Translations under genes and position numbers: made by a program | Origin: Prunella strophiata | Taxonomy: Eukaryota; Chordata; Aves; Passeriformes; Prunellidae | Direction of reading: 5' to 3' | Length of the DNA: 64,000 bases | Assembly: GCA_036583965.1 (NCBI GenBank) | Contig: JAZBQD010000027.1 | Location: forward strand, 19,891,001-19,955,000 | Shown: piece after piece, positions 25,501 through 38,387 of the stretch | How the letters are laid out: each line of letters begins with the position of its first letter | Numbering within the stretch: the stretch's first letter is position 1 | The notes under the pieces: model-generated | Databases searched by the model: none | Told to the model about the DNA's origin: nothing | What the model saw: only the letters and a program-made list of their open reading frames with translations

Positions 25501-27087
25501 ACAGATGAGCAGAGATGGCAGATACTGGATCTCCCACCAGGATAAACAGAATGCCAAACAGATCAACATGGTTTATAGCTTACCTGTGGTATAGCCAAGA
25601 AATGTGCCATAATTGGACTGGATAGTTATTTACCTCATAACTTTATATCACAGAACTTGCTTATCAAGACAATCTTAGCAATTTATCTCATAAAAATATT
25701 GTTAAAAAGAAAAAGAGTTTTGTCTATATGCAATGAGAAATTGCATAGCATGCATAGTACAGATTATGGAAATATCATTAGTTAATCTACTCTTCAACAA
25801 TTTAATTAAATTAGATTAAATTAGAGATTTATTTTTTCACTCAGTAGTTGAATTCAACCTAATCTCTATCTTTGAGATAGTAAAGCCTGCTGAAGAATTA
25901 ATTTGTGTGGTTTTGTCAGGGGGTTTTGTTTTGATTCCTTTTTTTTTTTAATTGGGAGCTTTATACTGAGAAAATGTTTGTGTGAGCCTTTTCTGGAAGT
26001 TTGCTCTGGGTTCCTTTTCTTGTGTTTCTGTGCATCATCCCCCAGCTGCAGGCCTTGCACTTGTGTGAGCACACACACAGATGCAGGAACACAGCAACAG
26101 CTGCAAGGCGAGCAGCCTTTCAAAGGGCAGAACTGAACTTGTAATTTATTTCTCCAGGCATCTCCAAATGCTGACACCACCACCCACAGAGGAGATGAGT
26201 AAGCGTGCAGGGTACATGAGCAAGAGACTGAGGCTCAGGTTATAAGAGGAATGTGTGCAGGAATTTTTTGTGCTTGGAGAGAGGTGGAAGCAGAGCTCTA
26301 GAGCAGTCTGACAAAGGGCAGTGCCTTAGTGAGGTTTCTCATGGTGGCCATGGCCCTCTCATGCAATGACCCTCTTATGATTTCTTTGTAATATATTGGC
26401 AAAGTCACTGGTAAAAGCAGTGCCAAGGATCAATATTGGGCCGCACTGGTGAGTGTCTGGCTTGCCTCCTCCTCCCTTCCTTTTCTGCCCTTGGGGGTCA
26501 CAGGGCTGTTTACCACTTTTTTCCTCACTGCTCACTGCCTTTGTGGCATTTTCCCCTTAAATACTCTTTCAAGGGGCACCAGCAGCTCCCCTGAGGGCTC
26601 AGCTGGCCTGGCTGTGGGGCGTTGTGGAGCCAGCCGGGCCTCCCCTCACGGCGGCCACCCCTCCGACACCTGGTGCAAATGTGACCCTGCAACTTTCCTA
26701 GGAAATGTTTTTAATTCCTGCCCATAAAAACCTCCTGAGAACTAAACAGAACTTCCAGATATCAATGGAGAAGGGAATGGATGAGGTGGACAATGGAAAT
26801 GTTTCTTTGTGGTGTGATTTGGATGAACAGCACCAAGTCTGGGAGAACAACAGGTGAGAATATCCTTCTCAAGATTCCTGCCCCTAATTGAATATAAACC
26901 AAAATTAGCAACCTGGGATTTTCCCTGCCTTTTGCATATTTATGATTTGCTTCATTAAAAAACTGGAGACCAACCTCAAGCTGTCTGGCAGACCCAGGAG
27001 GGTGCTGGGGAGGACGGAGAGGCGGCACCGCTGGCTGGCATGGCGGGCAGCAGGGGAGCAGGGCAGAGGAATCCCCTGGTCTGGAGG
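4598..27087. other. Long intergenic stretch, no gene or identifiable transposon
   Basis: This 22-kb AT-rich stretch has only short, composition-typical ORFs with no recognisable domains. The longest is 188 codons on the minus strand at 15322-15888. It contains short T runs (about 18091, 24594 and 25940), a G/T-rich patch at 6318-6352 and a short perfect hairpin at 16790-16814. A GC-richer patch at about 26430-26690 may be a degenerate repeat that I cannot classify. Confidence 0.6.
16790..16814. repeat. Perfect 10-bp inverted repeat, 5-nt loop
   Basis: The arm AATGGGTCAT (16790-16799) and its exact reverse complement (16805-16814) flank GGAGT. It is too short for a pre-miRNA and has no terminator context in a eukaryote. 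Confidence 0.8.
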
Positions 27088-27395
27088 CCCTCAGGAGCTG
27101 TGGGAGCGGCTGTGCCAGCTTCCCTCAGCCCTGCTGGGTGTGAGAGGGACAGTGGCACTGCCTGGGACCCTCAGGAGCTGTGGGAATGGCTGTGCCAGCT
27201 TCCCTCAGCCCTGCTGGGCATGAGAGGAACAGTGGCACTGCCTGGGACCCTCAGGAGCTGTGGGAATGGCTGTGCCAGCTTCCCTCAGCCCTGCTGGGCA
27301 TGAGAGGGACAGTGGCACTGCCTGGGACCCTCAGGAGCAGTGGGAGTGGCTGTGCCAGCTTCCCTCAGCCCTGCTGGGCATGAGAGGAACAGTGC
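27088..27395. repeat. 80-bp minisatellite, about 3.9 copies
   Basis: Copies begin at 27088, 27168, 27248 and 27328, each starting CCCTCAGGAGC. The last is cut off after about 68 bp. Copies differ at only a few positions, for example GTGTGAGAGG versus GCATGAGAGG, and AGCTGTGGG versus AGCAGTGGG. The unit is GC-rich in an AT-rich setting. Overlapping plus-strand ORFs of 67-93 codons come from the repeat and are not taken as genes. Confidence 0.95.
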
Positions 27396-28575
27396 TGGGC
27401 AGCCATGTCTGTGGTTAGGCCTAGGCTCTGCACTAGTGTCACCTCCTCTCTTTATATTTTTGTTCTTAATTGGAACTCATTAAATGATGGAAGAATTAGT
27501 GGTGAAGATGTGGTGGTATGAATTAAGTTCAGGTGTGCATGATAAGCTATTTAGTGGAGCAAACTGGTTTTTTTGGAGTATACACCGCAGCAAGAGAGAT
27601 TAAACTTAAAAATACACCCCAAGTTTGTAAACTCCCTCTTTCAGTGCCTACCACAACTAAAATATTTATGTCAGATGTGATGGATGCTGGTTATATGCTT
27701 CTTCTTCTACTTCTTGTCACTGCTTGCATAAATTAATGTGACAGAAGAAAGAACGGAGCAGAGGCAAAGGAATGTCACTAGCAGGCTGCTCTGTCATCCA
27801 TCCAGTATTTTTATTACTTGCTGCCTTTGGTTTAATTTCTTTTTTTCATAGTAATAGAGACAGAGGTCCATGAGGGGATGAGGATGCCTATGCTGTGAAG
27901 TAGATGTCGATTTCTTATGAATTCTGGAATGCAAATTTGGCATTTTGCTTGGTCAAGGATTATCTTAGTCTGGTTTTAATTTTGTGAACATATACATTGA
28001 CATACAGAAGGCAAGTAGTGGTCAATGCCAGATGCTTCAGAATTAACTGGGAAAAGCTGCCTCATGCTTCTAATTACATCTTAAATAAAGCAGATATGTT
28101 GGAAAAGGGACTTCTACCTAAGAACTGAACTGAACCATTGGGACACAGGGAAGAAGATGGTGAGGGTATTATTGATTTTAATGTTGCTTACACATGCAAT
28201 TCTGGAAAGACAAAAGGGGGAATAACAGGCTTGCTCAAAGATAGCTAAAAGGGGAAAAAAGGAAATGGGAAGGTAAATCAGCCAAATTATATATTTGTGT
28301 ACACATCTTCTTGACTCATTCTGAGTAATGCAATTCATGAGTATTAAGTGAAGCCAAAATGAGAGCTTTGTAGATACGTTCCTGGAAGTTACAGTATGTG
28401 CAGGACTCAAAACCTGACCTGGGAATTTGGGATACGGTCACTAAAAAGGGGCTAATATGAAACCAGAGTTTGGAGTACCCATGATAACTTTGTATTTCAT
28501 AGAATCTGTGTTCTACTGGTGGTACCTTTGAGTGAGCTGTCGTGCATGTTTCACATGAAACCACAAAGAATTGGA

Positions 28576-28624
28576 ATACTACATAATATGAGGGATACTT
28601 CTAGATACTACAAAATATGAGGGA
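28576..28624. repeat. 20-bp direct repeat, 29-bp spacing
   Basis: ATACTACATAATATGAGGGA at 28576-28595 recurs at 28605-28624 with one mismatch. It is probably a small local duplication. Confidence 0.75.
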
Positions 28625-29464
28625 ATTTGACTACTTATCCAAAGTGGTTTTACTTGACAGTGTAAGATGTTAATGCAGTAATCAAAAGGATGTACTTTAA
28701 ATATAGAAGACAGAAAAAAAATTTCAAAACTATGTAGCTAACAGTCTAACTTAAGTCATATTTTCAAACCTGATTAAGGCACCTACATTCCTTAGACCCT
28801 TAGCCTCTAGGGCATTTTGTGAAATATTTAGTGGTGATCATGAATTCAGAATGCAAAAAATATTGATTCATAACCATAAAATACCTATTTGAGAATATTA
28901 TTGTATATTTTTATTTGTTTCATGTTATTATTCTATTTGTTACAGTTAGTTGAAGGATTCTTTTTCCTCTTACAGCCTCTGGCATACAGTAGATATTCAG
29001 CTAATGGCACTATGTTCTTGAAAATGGTTGCTCAGAAGATGGCCTGTAGACTAAACAAAATCTGTGGAATCTGTTGCACTACTTAAACCAACCAAACAAC
29101 TGGTACTTAAAAAGGAAACAGGTAACACTATAGTAAGAAGTTATCTCAGCCTTTTTTATTACTTGTCTGAGAGGAAAAATTGTTGAATGCATTGTGTATG
29201 GGCCACATAATCTTCTGGTAATCCAGAAGAAATCAGACCTATCAAAAATTAATTACTCCTCAGGTTCAAGATAGGTCCTAGAACTTGCTCTGAGGGAAGC
29301 TTTGTTTAATTTTGGGAAAAAAACTATGCAGCCATATGTAATTGCATTGCATTGTTACCTTTTCTTGCATGCCCAGTCTTACTGATTCTTAAGTTAGGAA
29401 ATAAGTTCTTACACTTTTTCCCCCTTCTTCAGTATCTAGGGGACTTCTTTCCTTCTTTCACAAC

Positions 29465-29483
29465 TTTTTTTTTTTTTTTTTTT
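29465..29483. repeat. Poly(T) tract, 19 bp
   Basis: An uninterrupted T run in AT-rich DNA, with nothing gene-like beside it. Confidence 0.85.
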
Positions 29484-32400
29484 GTTCCCCCATTGATACT
29501 TGCAGCTTACTTTTGCACTGTCTGAAAAGTTTTGATCCAAGTCTGTATTTTACCAAATTTTTGCCTTATAATAATTTTGTAACTGCCTTGAAAATACTCT
29601 GAAAATACTATTCTTCTACTCCTTTTGTTTACACATTTTGTGCCAGGTGACTGGCAGCTGGCTGGTGACTCCCTGTGTAATGTCCAGCTAATTGAAGTGC
29701 CAGAGATAACACAGAGGTGAGGGCTAACTTCAGGTGAGGTCTAAGCAGACCCCTACCTCCAGCAAAACACCTGTGTCCATTCCAGATTGCTGGGAAGCCC
29801 TGCTCACTGCAGCTGCAGGTAAAGGATGGGAAGGTGTGTAATTCAGTAGCTGTTGCACTGAGGTTCTTACAGCTTGCTCTACCTCACCCACTGGCAAGGT
29901 CACCTCTGTCTCATTCACAAGGAAGTAAAATTTTATTTTTACACTACATCTGTGAAATATATTTACTTAATTCTAAAAAAGGGAACGTTATGCCAGCTGT
30001 AGATTGGAGGTCTACAGAGTGACCTCTGGGTGACAGGAAAATTTAAAAAGGCCAGGGAGGAAGTGGTGGCTCTTCTTCCTTCTGGGATATTTGGAGATTT
30101 CACAAGATATGATGCCACTTTCTTAGTTCAGTTTTTAAATTAATGATCAAGTATGAAGTATATGGACTTTTGTTATCTGTGCACTACTCTTCCAGTTGGG
30201 CTTTACTGTAGAAGAGTGAAAGTTTGGGAACATATATGGAAAATCTCTAGGTTTGTGGGTTTTTTTTATCTTTTAATACTGTTTTGAATGAAACATTTGG
30301 GTCCTATAAATATGTTAAAAATTGACTTTTTTTAAGGAAAAACCATGTGGACTGCTCAATGTCTTTTTCAGATGTGATGAGGTATTGGAGTTGGGATAGG
30401 TTAAAAATAGTCTTTCCACTTTTGGGAAAAGAGATCCAGGATTCTGGTTGGTTTAAAGAAAAAAAATCTTTCCAAACCTGATCAGAGTACTAATAGACCT
30501 ATTAATACTTATTATGAAAAGCTCCATTTTCTCTAATATCAGACCCTAGTTTCATACAAAAAACCTCAAGGTAGCCTGTGTTTATGGAAAATCTTAAGAT
30601 AATGCAAAAGTAAACTCTGTGTGTGTGAAAAGGATAGAAAAATGTCCTCCTTATTTCAAAGCTGCCATGTACATCCAGCTGTAGTTTGATCTCTTATTTA
30701 AATTGTAGGTGTCAGTATCCCACTGCAGGACAGGGGAGCTAAAAGTTGATAGTGGTGAGAATGGTGTCTGGAGACATGAGTGAAAAAGTAGATGAGAGTT
30801 GCAGAACATTAGGAAGGAGTCTGATAAGGACAAATTACTTCCTCTGGCATTTTTTGGAAAGATTTTATTTTAGGACCTCAAAAAAACCAAAGCAAAACAA
30901 AATAAACCCCTCCACCAACCAATACACCAGCAACCAGCTTTTCCAAAATGTTAAATTTCTTCTTCAAAAAAGACTCCCTCTTTCGTGGAGTGGAAGTTTC
31001 CTGGGCAAAGCACAAGTCCTCTGGGCTGTTAACTGTGGTGCTGCAGCTGTGGCTCTGAGCACCTCTCTGAGCCTGGCCTGGCTGCCCTAGGGGCTGTGCC
31101 AGCTGTGGGGGAACTGTGCCAGGCTCTGGGCTGCACTCAGGCTCCTCCTGTGCCCCCACTGTCCCCAAAGCCTGGCACAGCCCGGGGCTCTGCCAGTGCT
31201 GCCCATGGTGACAAGTAACACCACGGGTTTGACTTAACACAGGTGAAAGACAAAGCACTAAAGAATTGTATCATTTGTGTACAAGATCACTTGAATTATA
31301 ATTTTTTTTTCTGGATTGACCCCTTTCATTTATCCCTTGCATTGCAATACTGGCATTTTAGCTCTAAAAATTACTTAGCTAAAGAGTGTCTCTTAAAAAT
31401 GAAATGTATTTATTACTTTAAATGTGTTTCTGTTGCATTTTTTGTTGAGGGTTTGTGTGGTGATATTTTGACAAACTGGATAGAGTTTCTTTACCAAATA
31501 CAAATGAAAGGAGGAAGATTATCACTTGATAAAATACTTTGGACCAATTGCTATCTCTTTGACTAATCTCTCTATATTTAGAACAGCTGGAGGTTTAAAC
31601 TAGTCAAGAATATGGATGAATGCAGCATTGATCAATACATATGTCTTCTAAATTAATTTGAAGTACATTTTAACTCAGCTGTTAGACAAGGCCTAAATAA
31701 AAATAGTCTGATTTATCTCCTTTTCCTGAGAAAAAATGTAAGGGAGTGGACTGGCTATATGTTCTTTATTCACATCTCAGCATTCCAGCATCTTGTTCCT
31801 TTAGTAAAGTATAGGATGTGGTGGTAAGCTTGTATCTCACACAGAAAGAATCTAATTACATAAGTTTGGTTTGATCTTCCCCCAGTTTGGAAAATCTGTG
31901 ATTTCACTGGATGATGTTCTATAGTGAATATAGGCTACTATATTTTACCTACATACTTCATACAGTTAATCAGATTATCACATAATGGTTTATATTGACC
32001 TTATTCTATTTTGTCCGAGCTTTTTCATGTTCCTTATTAGAATAACCACTGAGACATATTTTTTAAAATAATGTACTTTCTGGGATCAATGTAACTGGTT
32101 TTTTTTGAAAGCCTAATTTCTTTTTTCCTGTTAAATAAAATTGGGACTTCCTTCTACTTCCCCTGAACTGTACATGCATTCTGTATAGAAAATTTGGTTA
32201 AGTTAAACAAAGAAGTAGTAGATCACTTGTTTATAATCTTGAATTTCACATGGCTCCAGTATTTATGTTTGAATACTACACACCCACTTTTCCTTAGCAA
32301 TGGTAATTCTTCCTTGCTCCACCATCAAATATTAGATTATTCTAGCAGATTGTTCTCCTGCTTCTGTTATTTCTGATGTACTCCTTCCTCAGAAACTACC

Positions 32401-32934
32401 TTTTAAGCCTCAAATTGTCAAATTTAGGAAAAAAATGTAAAAATATAGATTCCAACTGCAGTCCAAATTTACTTGCTCATTATAAAGTCTCACTTTGTCC
32501 CAGGAAAAGATGGATAGGTTTGTGTGGAAGTTAAAATGGAAGTATGCTATAGAGTATTCTCTAAATATCTTTATGAGAAAAAAAAAAATGTAATCCAGAA
32601 AGTATTTCTGTCAAAAACCAATAGCATATAATTAGCAGGCAACGTGTAGAAGAGGTTTCCCCTGATATATATCTAGCAGCAGAGTACTGACTTCTGTCTG
32701 GAAATGCCATTTTATTATGTAATATATTTTGGAGCAAATCAGCAGCTGTGGAGCCAAGACACAAGTGCTACAAGAAATGGAATTTTCATTACTGCAAAAC
32801 CACTGCTGTATCTTTCAACTGCTTTAAATAAATCGCCAAAAGAAAAATGTATGAACGAAATCTGGTACTTAAAAACCAATTTCCAGAGCTTGCTGCATGG
32901 CTGTATCAAGTATTTCTAAGAAATGCTGTTGATG

Positions 32935-32961
32935 CTACAAACACTAAGGTAGTGTTTGTAG
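32935..32961. repeat. Perfect 11-bp inverted repeat, 5-nt loop, with a third partial arm
   Basis: CTACAAACACT (32935-32945) pairs exactly with AGTGTTTGTAG (32951-32961) around AAGGT. Directly after it, GATGCTACAAACACC repeats the left arm once more, so this is a small inverted plus direct duplication. Confidence 0.85.
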
Positions 32962-33242
32962 ATGCTACAAACACCACTTTAGAAAGACTAAGCAAATGAC
33001 CTAATTGTTCTTAATTTTTTCTTTAGAACATTAAAGATTTAAGAATTTCAGGAAGGAATGAAGATTTAGTTCCTTCATGTATGTCCCCATGTCCTTATGA
33101 TTTGTACCTGTGAGAATCCTGGCAAATCCCTACATTCCCTTTTAGAATGGCTTTATAATGTGCTTGGTACCAAATCAGTCAGTGACAAAATGTTATCAGG
33201 TCTTAACTCTGAGTTTGGTGGGATTTTTTGCTTATTTTTCTT

Positions 33243-33264
33243 CCCCCCCCCCCCCCCCCCCCCC
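33243..33264. repeat. Poly(C) tract, 22 bp
   Basis: An uninterrupted C run between TT and TTTATTAATG. It is prone to slippage, so its assembled length is unreliable. Confidence 0.9.
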
Positions 33265-34289
33265 TTTATTAATGAGTATATTTGTCCTTAAAGATGGCAG
33301 ACAATGAAGTTGTTGTATATTCCATGAAGTGCCTAATTTTACCTTTACAAGATTTTACTTTTTGAGGTTGTGGAAAGATGAGAATTGAGAGACAAATTAG
33401 AAAATATCTCTTTAGTCAGGAGTAGTAGGTGCACCCTGGTTATAGAATATTGAGGCTGTGCAGGTACATGGACAGCAGGTGTGAAATAGTGCTAATCAGG
33501 CAAAAAATTAATTTTGTGTTGTCAGGCATCCCTCACTGTGCCCCAAACAGGATATGTTACATTCAAATAAAACTTTCTAAAACTGTTTGGTTTAGGTTAA
33601 ATACATGCTTTTAAAGTAATTGTTGTTCCTGAATGCCTCTCAGCAAAGTTCAAGTTGCTGCTTATCTACATCTAGCACTTCACTCATTTATGTGTAAATA
33701 CAGTTTGTAGCTGTTTTATAAGATTACTCTGTTAATTTTCAAGGCATAGAAAACTGGGGTTTTTTTCAGCTGTGCAAGATAAAAATGCATTGTATGAGCA
33801 TTCAGAGCCATAACAATAATGTCAGCTCTAATTCCCAAGGCAGCTCGGGTATTAGGGCTGATTTTGAATGCCACCAGTGAAGGACTTGCTCTCCTGGCAG
33901 CTGATTAAAATTTCAGTCAAATCAGAACGAATTATGTCTGCCACAGAGAATTGGCATGATGTAGTGATGTGTGTTACCTTAAAATACCTCTTGATGAGAA
34001 AGGATCTGTCTGCAAATAGATGAACAATTTCCCTGAACTTGGGTTTAAAAAAATCATACTTTAGTTTAAAAAATGTCAGCTGTAGGATTTGGGTTTGACT
34101 GTTTTTGCTCTGAGGTAACCAGACTTTCATCTGTGAACTTGCAGTCATTTAGAGCTGCATTCAGTATACAATGAAATAAATGAAGATTTTTTTTTTTTTT
34201 CCCCTTTTGCTTTAGATGAGCTGAATGAAGTCATCAGAGAGAAACATTTCTTTTGGTATTCTAGCTACTTTATCTGGTTTTGCCCACTA

Positions 34290-34390
34290 AAAACCTGGTC
34301 TGGTGGAAGGTGTCCCTACCCATGGCAGGGGGATTGTAATGAGATGATCTTTAAGATTTCTTCCAATCCAAACAGTTTTATGATTCTATA
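34290..34390 (+). mobile_element. CR1 LINE 3'-end fragment
   Basis: The plus strand reads AACCTGGTCTGGTGGAAGG, then GTGTCCCTACCCATGGCAGG, then GATGATCTTTAAGATTTCTT, and ends in AGTTTTATGATTCTATAA. This is the avian CR1 3' UTR in sense orientation, ending in the typical octamer microsatellite. About 100 bp survive from a 5'-truncated copy with moderate divergence. Confidence 0.92.
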
Positions 34391-37300
34391 AAATTATTAG
34401 AGAGGATTATTAGCAGTAAAACCCTACTTTAAAAGTAAGACTTGCTTAGGTTCAAAAAAGCCCAGACAGTCAAATAAAAGACTAAAAAGCACACTTGGAC
34501 CCTTGAGCATTTCTCTAAAAATAGTTAATCTGAAAGTTGTCACGTTTCTTCTGATTAGCTTTTGGGCAGAAGATCCAGAGTTTCTTTTAATGATGCAAGA
34601 GAAAAAACTAAAATAGCTATGCTTGCAAAGACTTCACTTTGATGGAATGCCAAGAGTCATTGTAATTTATGGTTTGAATTAAAGATTACTGGTTTCCCAA
34701 AACAATGCACTGTGTCCCAGAAGGACATTATTATCAGGTCCTTGGTAGTAAATGGCCTCACAGTATGTAAGTGCTCACATTCTCTTTTTAGGGGTGTTTG
34801 TAAGTAGTCTTACGATACTGTGAAATAATATTTCATAACAGTAACGTGACAAAATTGTTGCCTCATTATATATTGAAGCAACTATGAGTTTAAAATAGTT
34901 GTCAAAAAAAAACAGTATATGTGGAATAATCAGCTACTTTCTGATAGTTACTAATGTCAATAGCTCTGTTTGTTTTCCTATTTATAGTACCAAATTGAAA
35001 GGAAGTATTTCAATCTACTGTGTAATTAGTACATATTTTCAACTTTTTTTCCCTGACCTGCTATCCAGTTCTTAGAGGGAGAAAGAAAATGAGTGGAAGA
35101 CCTCAGAGTACAAAGTTCCAAATCTGCAACAGGAAAGTAAAATAAATTTGAAAAATTAATCCCTTTGGGCCCTGGAGTCCAATTTTCCAGACATAAGCTC
35201 CACTGGAATCCACTGTTACCACTGCCAAGGAGTTGAGTTCCTTTGATATATTTTGTTTACTTATCCAACTCACTTTGACTTTTTGGTCTAGTATGTTTGA
35301 TTCCCCACCTACTGAAAACATATCAGCCTATTTCATTCCTAAAGACAAACCAAAATAAGCACCCCAGCTGTATGGGCAGGAGACTATCAATTTAAAGCAC
35401 TGGCCTCTGCTTCTCTTTCATGCTTTTATTTTCAGCAATAGTTGTTCAGACAGGCAGGTAAAATGCTGTGGCTCCTGGCTGGTGTGTGACCTCAGTTATC
35501 ACCAGTCTCTCTTTGGTCAGAATGGCAGTGCTATGGCAAACCTTCCAACTCTGTCCAACATCTGCTGAATTTCTCTTGGGGCAGGGATGTGGTGGATATG
35601 AAAGGTTGTCCTAGAACATATCAAGAAAATGAGATAAATGTAGTTCCTAGTATGTACAATTCCATGTGGTGACACAACTGTTTGTTTGACTTTTGAAAAT
35701 ATTGTTACCCATCCCAACAAGAATTTCTACTCTCCACCCACTGCTGCAAAACCAAAACAACCAATAAGCCAAACAACAAACAAAAAAAGAGTATGGTTAA
35801 GGAGCATTTCTGAAAGAAATGCTTTGACTCCACAGCAGTAAACTGCTGACCTCTTGCTTGATGGGACAGATTCCCACTGGTGGGAGAACTCATGTTTTTT
35901 CAGCTTTACCTTCTCCAGAAGAAAAAAAAATAATTTTGGTGCAGAAATCAGATATTAAATGGGAAAGCTGTTCTCCTGTTCTACCTGAGCAATGCAACAC
36001 TGCCTGTATTTGTAACAGAAAGTTGAATAATGATGCTCACTTTCAGCAGCTATATTATCTAAAGGGATTTTTTTTTCAACTGCTTAGTAAAACAGTTTCT
36101 GTGCATTTTCTTAGTAAATTAAATAATATTGCTGCTTGGAGACTTAATTTATGGTGTTCAAATGTTAATGTTTGCCCTTAGGAAAAAGAAAACATCAATT
36201 GTTAGAAGGAGACATTAATTATATTTGAACTCATAGTGGCCTTTCACTGGAAGGAACAACATTTTTGTTTAAATAAATGAAAATCAGAGATATGTAGGAT
36301 AATTGTTGTTTTAAGCAAATTTGATCTATTTACAGTAAAAGAAATTGTTCAAGTTAAGTTTAAAAAAGCCTAGTGTATTGTGCCTTAACTTCAAATGTCT
36401 AGTGGCTGTAATATCCTCCTACTTGTGAATGATGGGGAAGGTTCATTTTAGATGTTTATGTAGCACTGAATTCATATTTAGTCATATATAAGGGAAGTTG
36501 GAAATTGCAGAAAGTGATCTAAAGAGTTATGATTTTCTGGGAGCTGCACACGTATGGTTCTTCCATGAAGAACAGACTCTCAGACTCCAGCATCAAAAGT
36601 AGGAAGTAATTTTGTCTTACAAAAATAATTCTTACAGAGAAGAGAGAAAAACTGCCTCTGAGCTCACTGCAGCACTGCTGGTTTCAGTGCTAACAGGGAC
36701 TGGTTTCTTCCCAGTGAGCACTCTGAAAAACAGCCCAGTATCCACCAGCAAGATGAAGCCTTTGCTCAGCATTTTATTCCTCTAGAGAACCAAGTGTCTC
36801 AAACAAAATTCATCCATAGGTAGGGTAGCTTGAATGAGTTTTGATTGAAATGCATTACCCGAATAATCAACACAGTAAAGGACATACAGGTAATTGTGAA
36901 ATAGTAACTGAATATGAATGGTAGAAATAAACTCAGTGATGAAAATACACTGGTAAGGCCTGGGGTGCTGCTAACTGGAGCAGTGTTGTGCTGTCCAGAT
37001 TTCTCTGTTGGGCTGGGCTGACTGACATCAAACTGGTTAGCAGCTGGAATTGTGCTGTTCTCTTTATTGCCATGATTTCTGGTATAGTGATGAAATATAA
37101 TTTTTATTAGATGGAAGATATGTACCTGGTATGTGATGGGACGTCCCCAGAGAGCTTCCTCCTACTTTAACTGGCTGGTCACTTGTCTATTTGCTCCAAA
37201 AAGAGGTTCTCCCACCAAACTAACAGTAGAATTCTCAACTTAGTGGTTTGCTGGAAGATGAAGTCCAGCTACTTGAAATTTGAATAGTCAAAAGCCAGCA

Positions 37301-38014
37301 TTGCTTAAACTGCAGCTTGTGGAGTCTTTGTGGATCAGCAGGGATAATTCCTGGGCTCTGTGATACACTAAGTGATGCTTATTCCTGGGAAGCCAGCAGT
37401 CCTCTCCTGTCAAGTGTTGGCTGCAGGTCTGGCTTTAAGGAAGCAGCAGGCTGGCCAGGAGGCAGCCATGGGGCTCTGGGGATGACAGCTCTTGGGAACT
37501 GGCCATCTTTACTCATCTTGGCTCTGGCAGTTTGTTTCCAGCCTCTGCCACTGTTGGGCCAAGGAGTTTTTAGTGTGTGCTGAAAGCAGACTCTGGGCAG
37601 ATCTGTTGCATATTGATTCCACCACACTCAGCCCAGCAGTGTCACACACACAGGCATCTTTCTAGGGTTGCACTCCATATACTAATACTTGAGGATGTCC
37701 TGCCTGTGCTACCAGAGGGACTAGTCACCACTGCTGAAATGCAAATTCTGTAGCTTTGACTTAATTATTTTAGCTCAGTTACATTTTTTCCAATTAATCT
37801 ATTTTTCTCCGAAAAACAAGTATAATGATAACACAAGTGCTAATGTGTAATTTTATGGGCACTAGGTGCTGTAAGACTGACTCTGAAGCCATCTAATTAA
37901 CTCCTTGAATATGTTGGAATGTGTTCATACAAATGATGCCTTTTGGTTTTACCTTTTATATTTTTCAGACTCTGTACTGCTTTAGTGTGTAGTTCTGAGC
38001 TTCATATTAAGGGA
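34391..38014. other. Intergenic, no gene seen
   Basis: AT-rich DNA. It holds an A/C-rich patch (about 35745-35790), a slightly GC-richer patch with an 88-codon ORF (37317-37583) of no recognisable content, and no identifiable transposon. Confidence 0.6.
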
Positions 38015-38387
38015 TGGTTAACTCTTTTTGCAGAGGGGCTAGACAAAACAATTCCTTTTCTAGCTTGGGTCCAAGGACAACTCATGAAAATTTCAGGCCC
38101 AAGAGCATAAGCAATGTAGACTGAAGAGAGGAAAACAAGAAGGATGGTTCATAACCTAAAGATATAATTGGACAATTAACTCTGATATGCTAATGGCTAG
38201 GACTTATAAAAGTCAGAGATCTTGTGACTGGTCATCCATTTTGGGACCATTTTGTTCATCTTGGGTGTAGCCCTGGCTGGGCTCTTGAGCTGCCCAATGT
38301 TTATCCACTGAGCTCTTTTAATAAATCCCTATTTTATTCTTTAACTCCATCTAGCCTCTGTTCTAGGTCAGCCTTGACAAGGCATCA
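38015..38387 (+). mobile_element. Solo LTR of an avian endogenous retrovirus (ERVL-like?)
   Basis: A block of about 373 bp starts TGGTTAACTC and ends GGCATCA, so it has the TG...CA ends of an LTR. Inside are a TATA box (TATAAAA at 38205-38211) and a poly(A) signal (AATAAA at 38320-38325) 109 bp downstream, the usual U3-R-U5 order. It is followed by a stretch ending CTCTGTTCTAGGTCAGCC that I associate with bird ERVL LTRs. No primer-binding site or polypurine tract flanks it and no gag, pol or env is present, so it is read as a solo LTR left by recombination. I could not find a matching target-site duplication, so the 5' boundary is approximate. Confidence 0.75.

Larger units (their letters stand above)
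27396..34289. other. Intergenic, no gene seen
   Basis: AT-rich DNA with a near-identical 20-bp direct repeat (28576-28595 and 28605-28624), a T19 run at 29465-29483, an A/C-rich patch at about 30880-30935 and a GC-richer patch at about 31010-31230. It also holds a short hairpin at 32935-32961 and a C22 run at 33243-33264. No exon-like ORF with splice sites was found. Confidence 0.6.

Noticed and set aside
26942..27383. Overlapping ORFs with a LWEWLCQLPSALLG-type repeat
   Set aside because: They are by-products of the 80-bp minisatellite.
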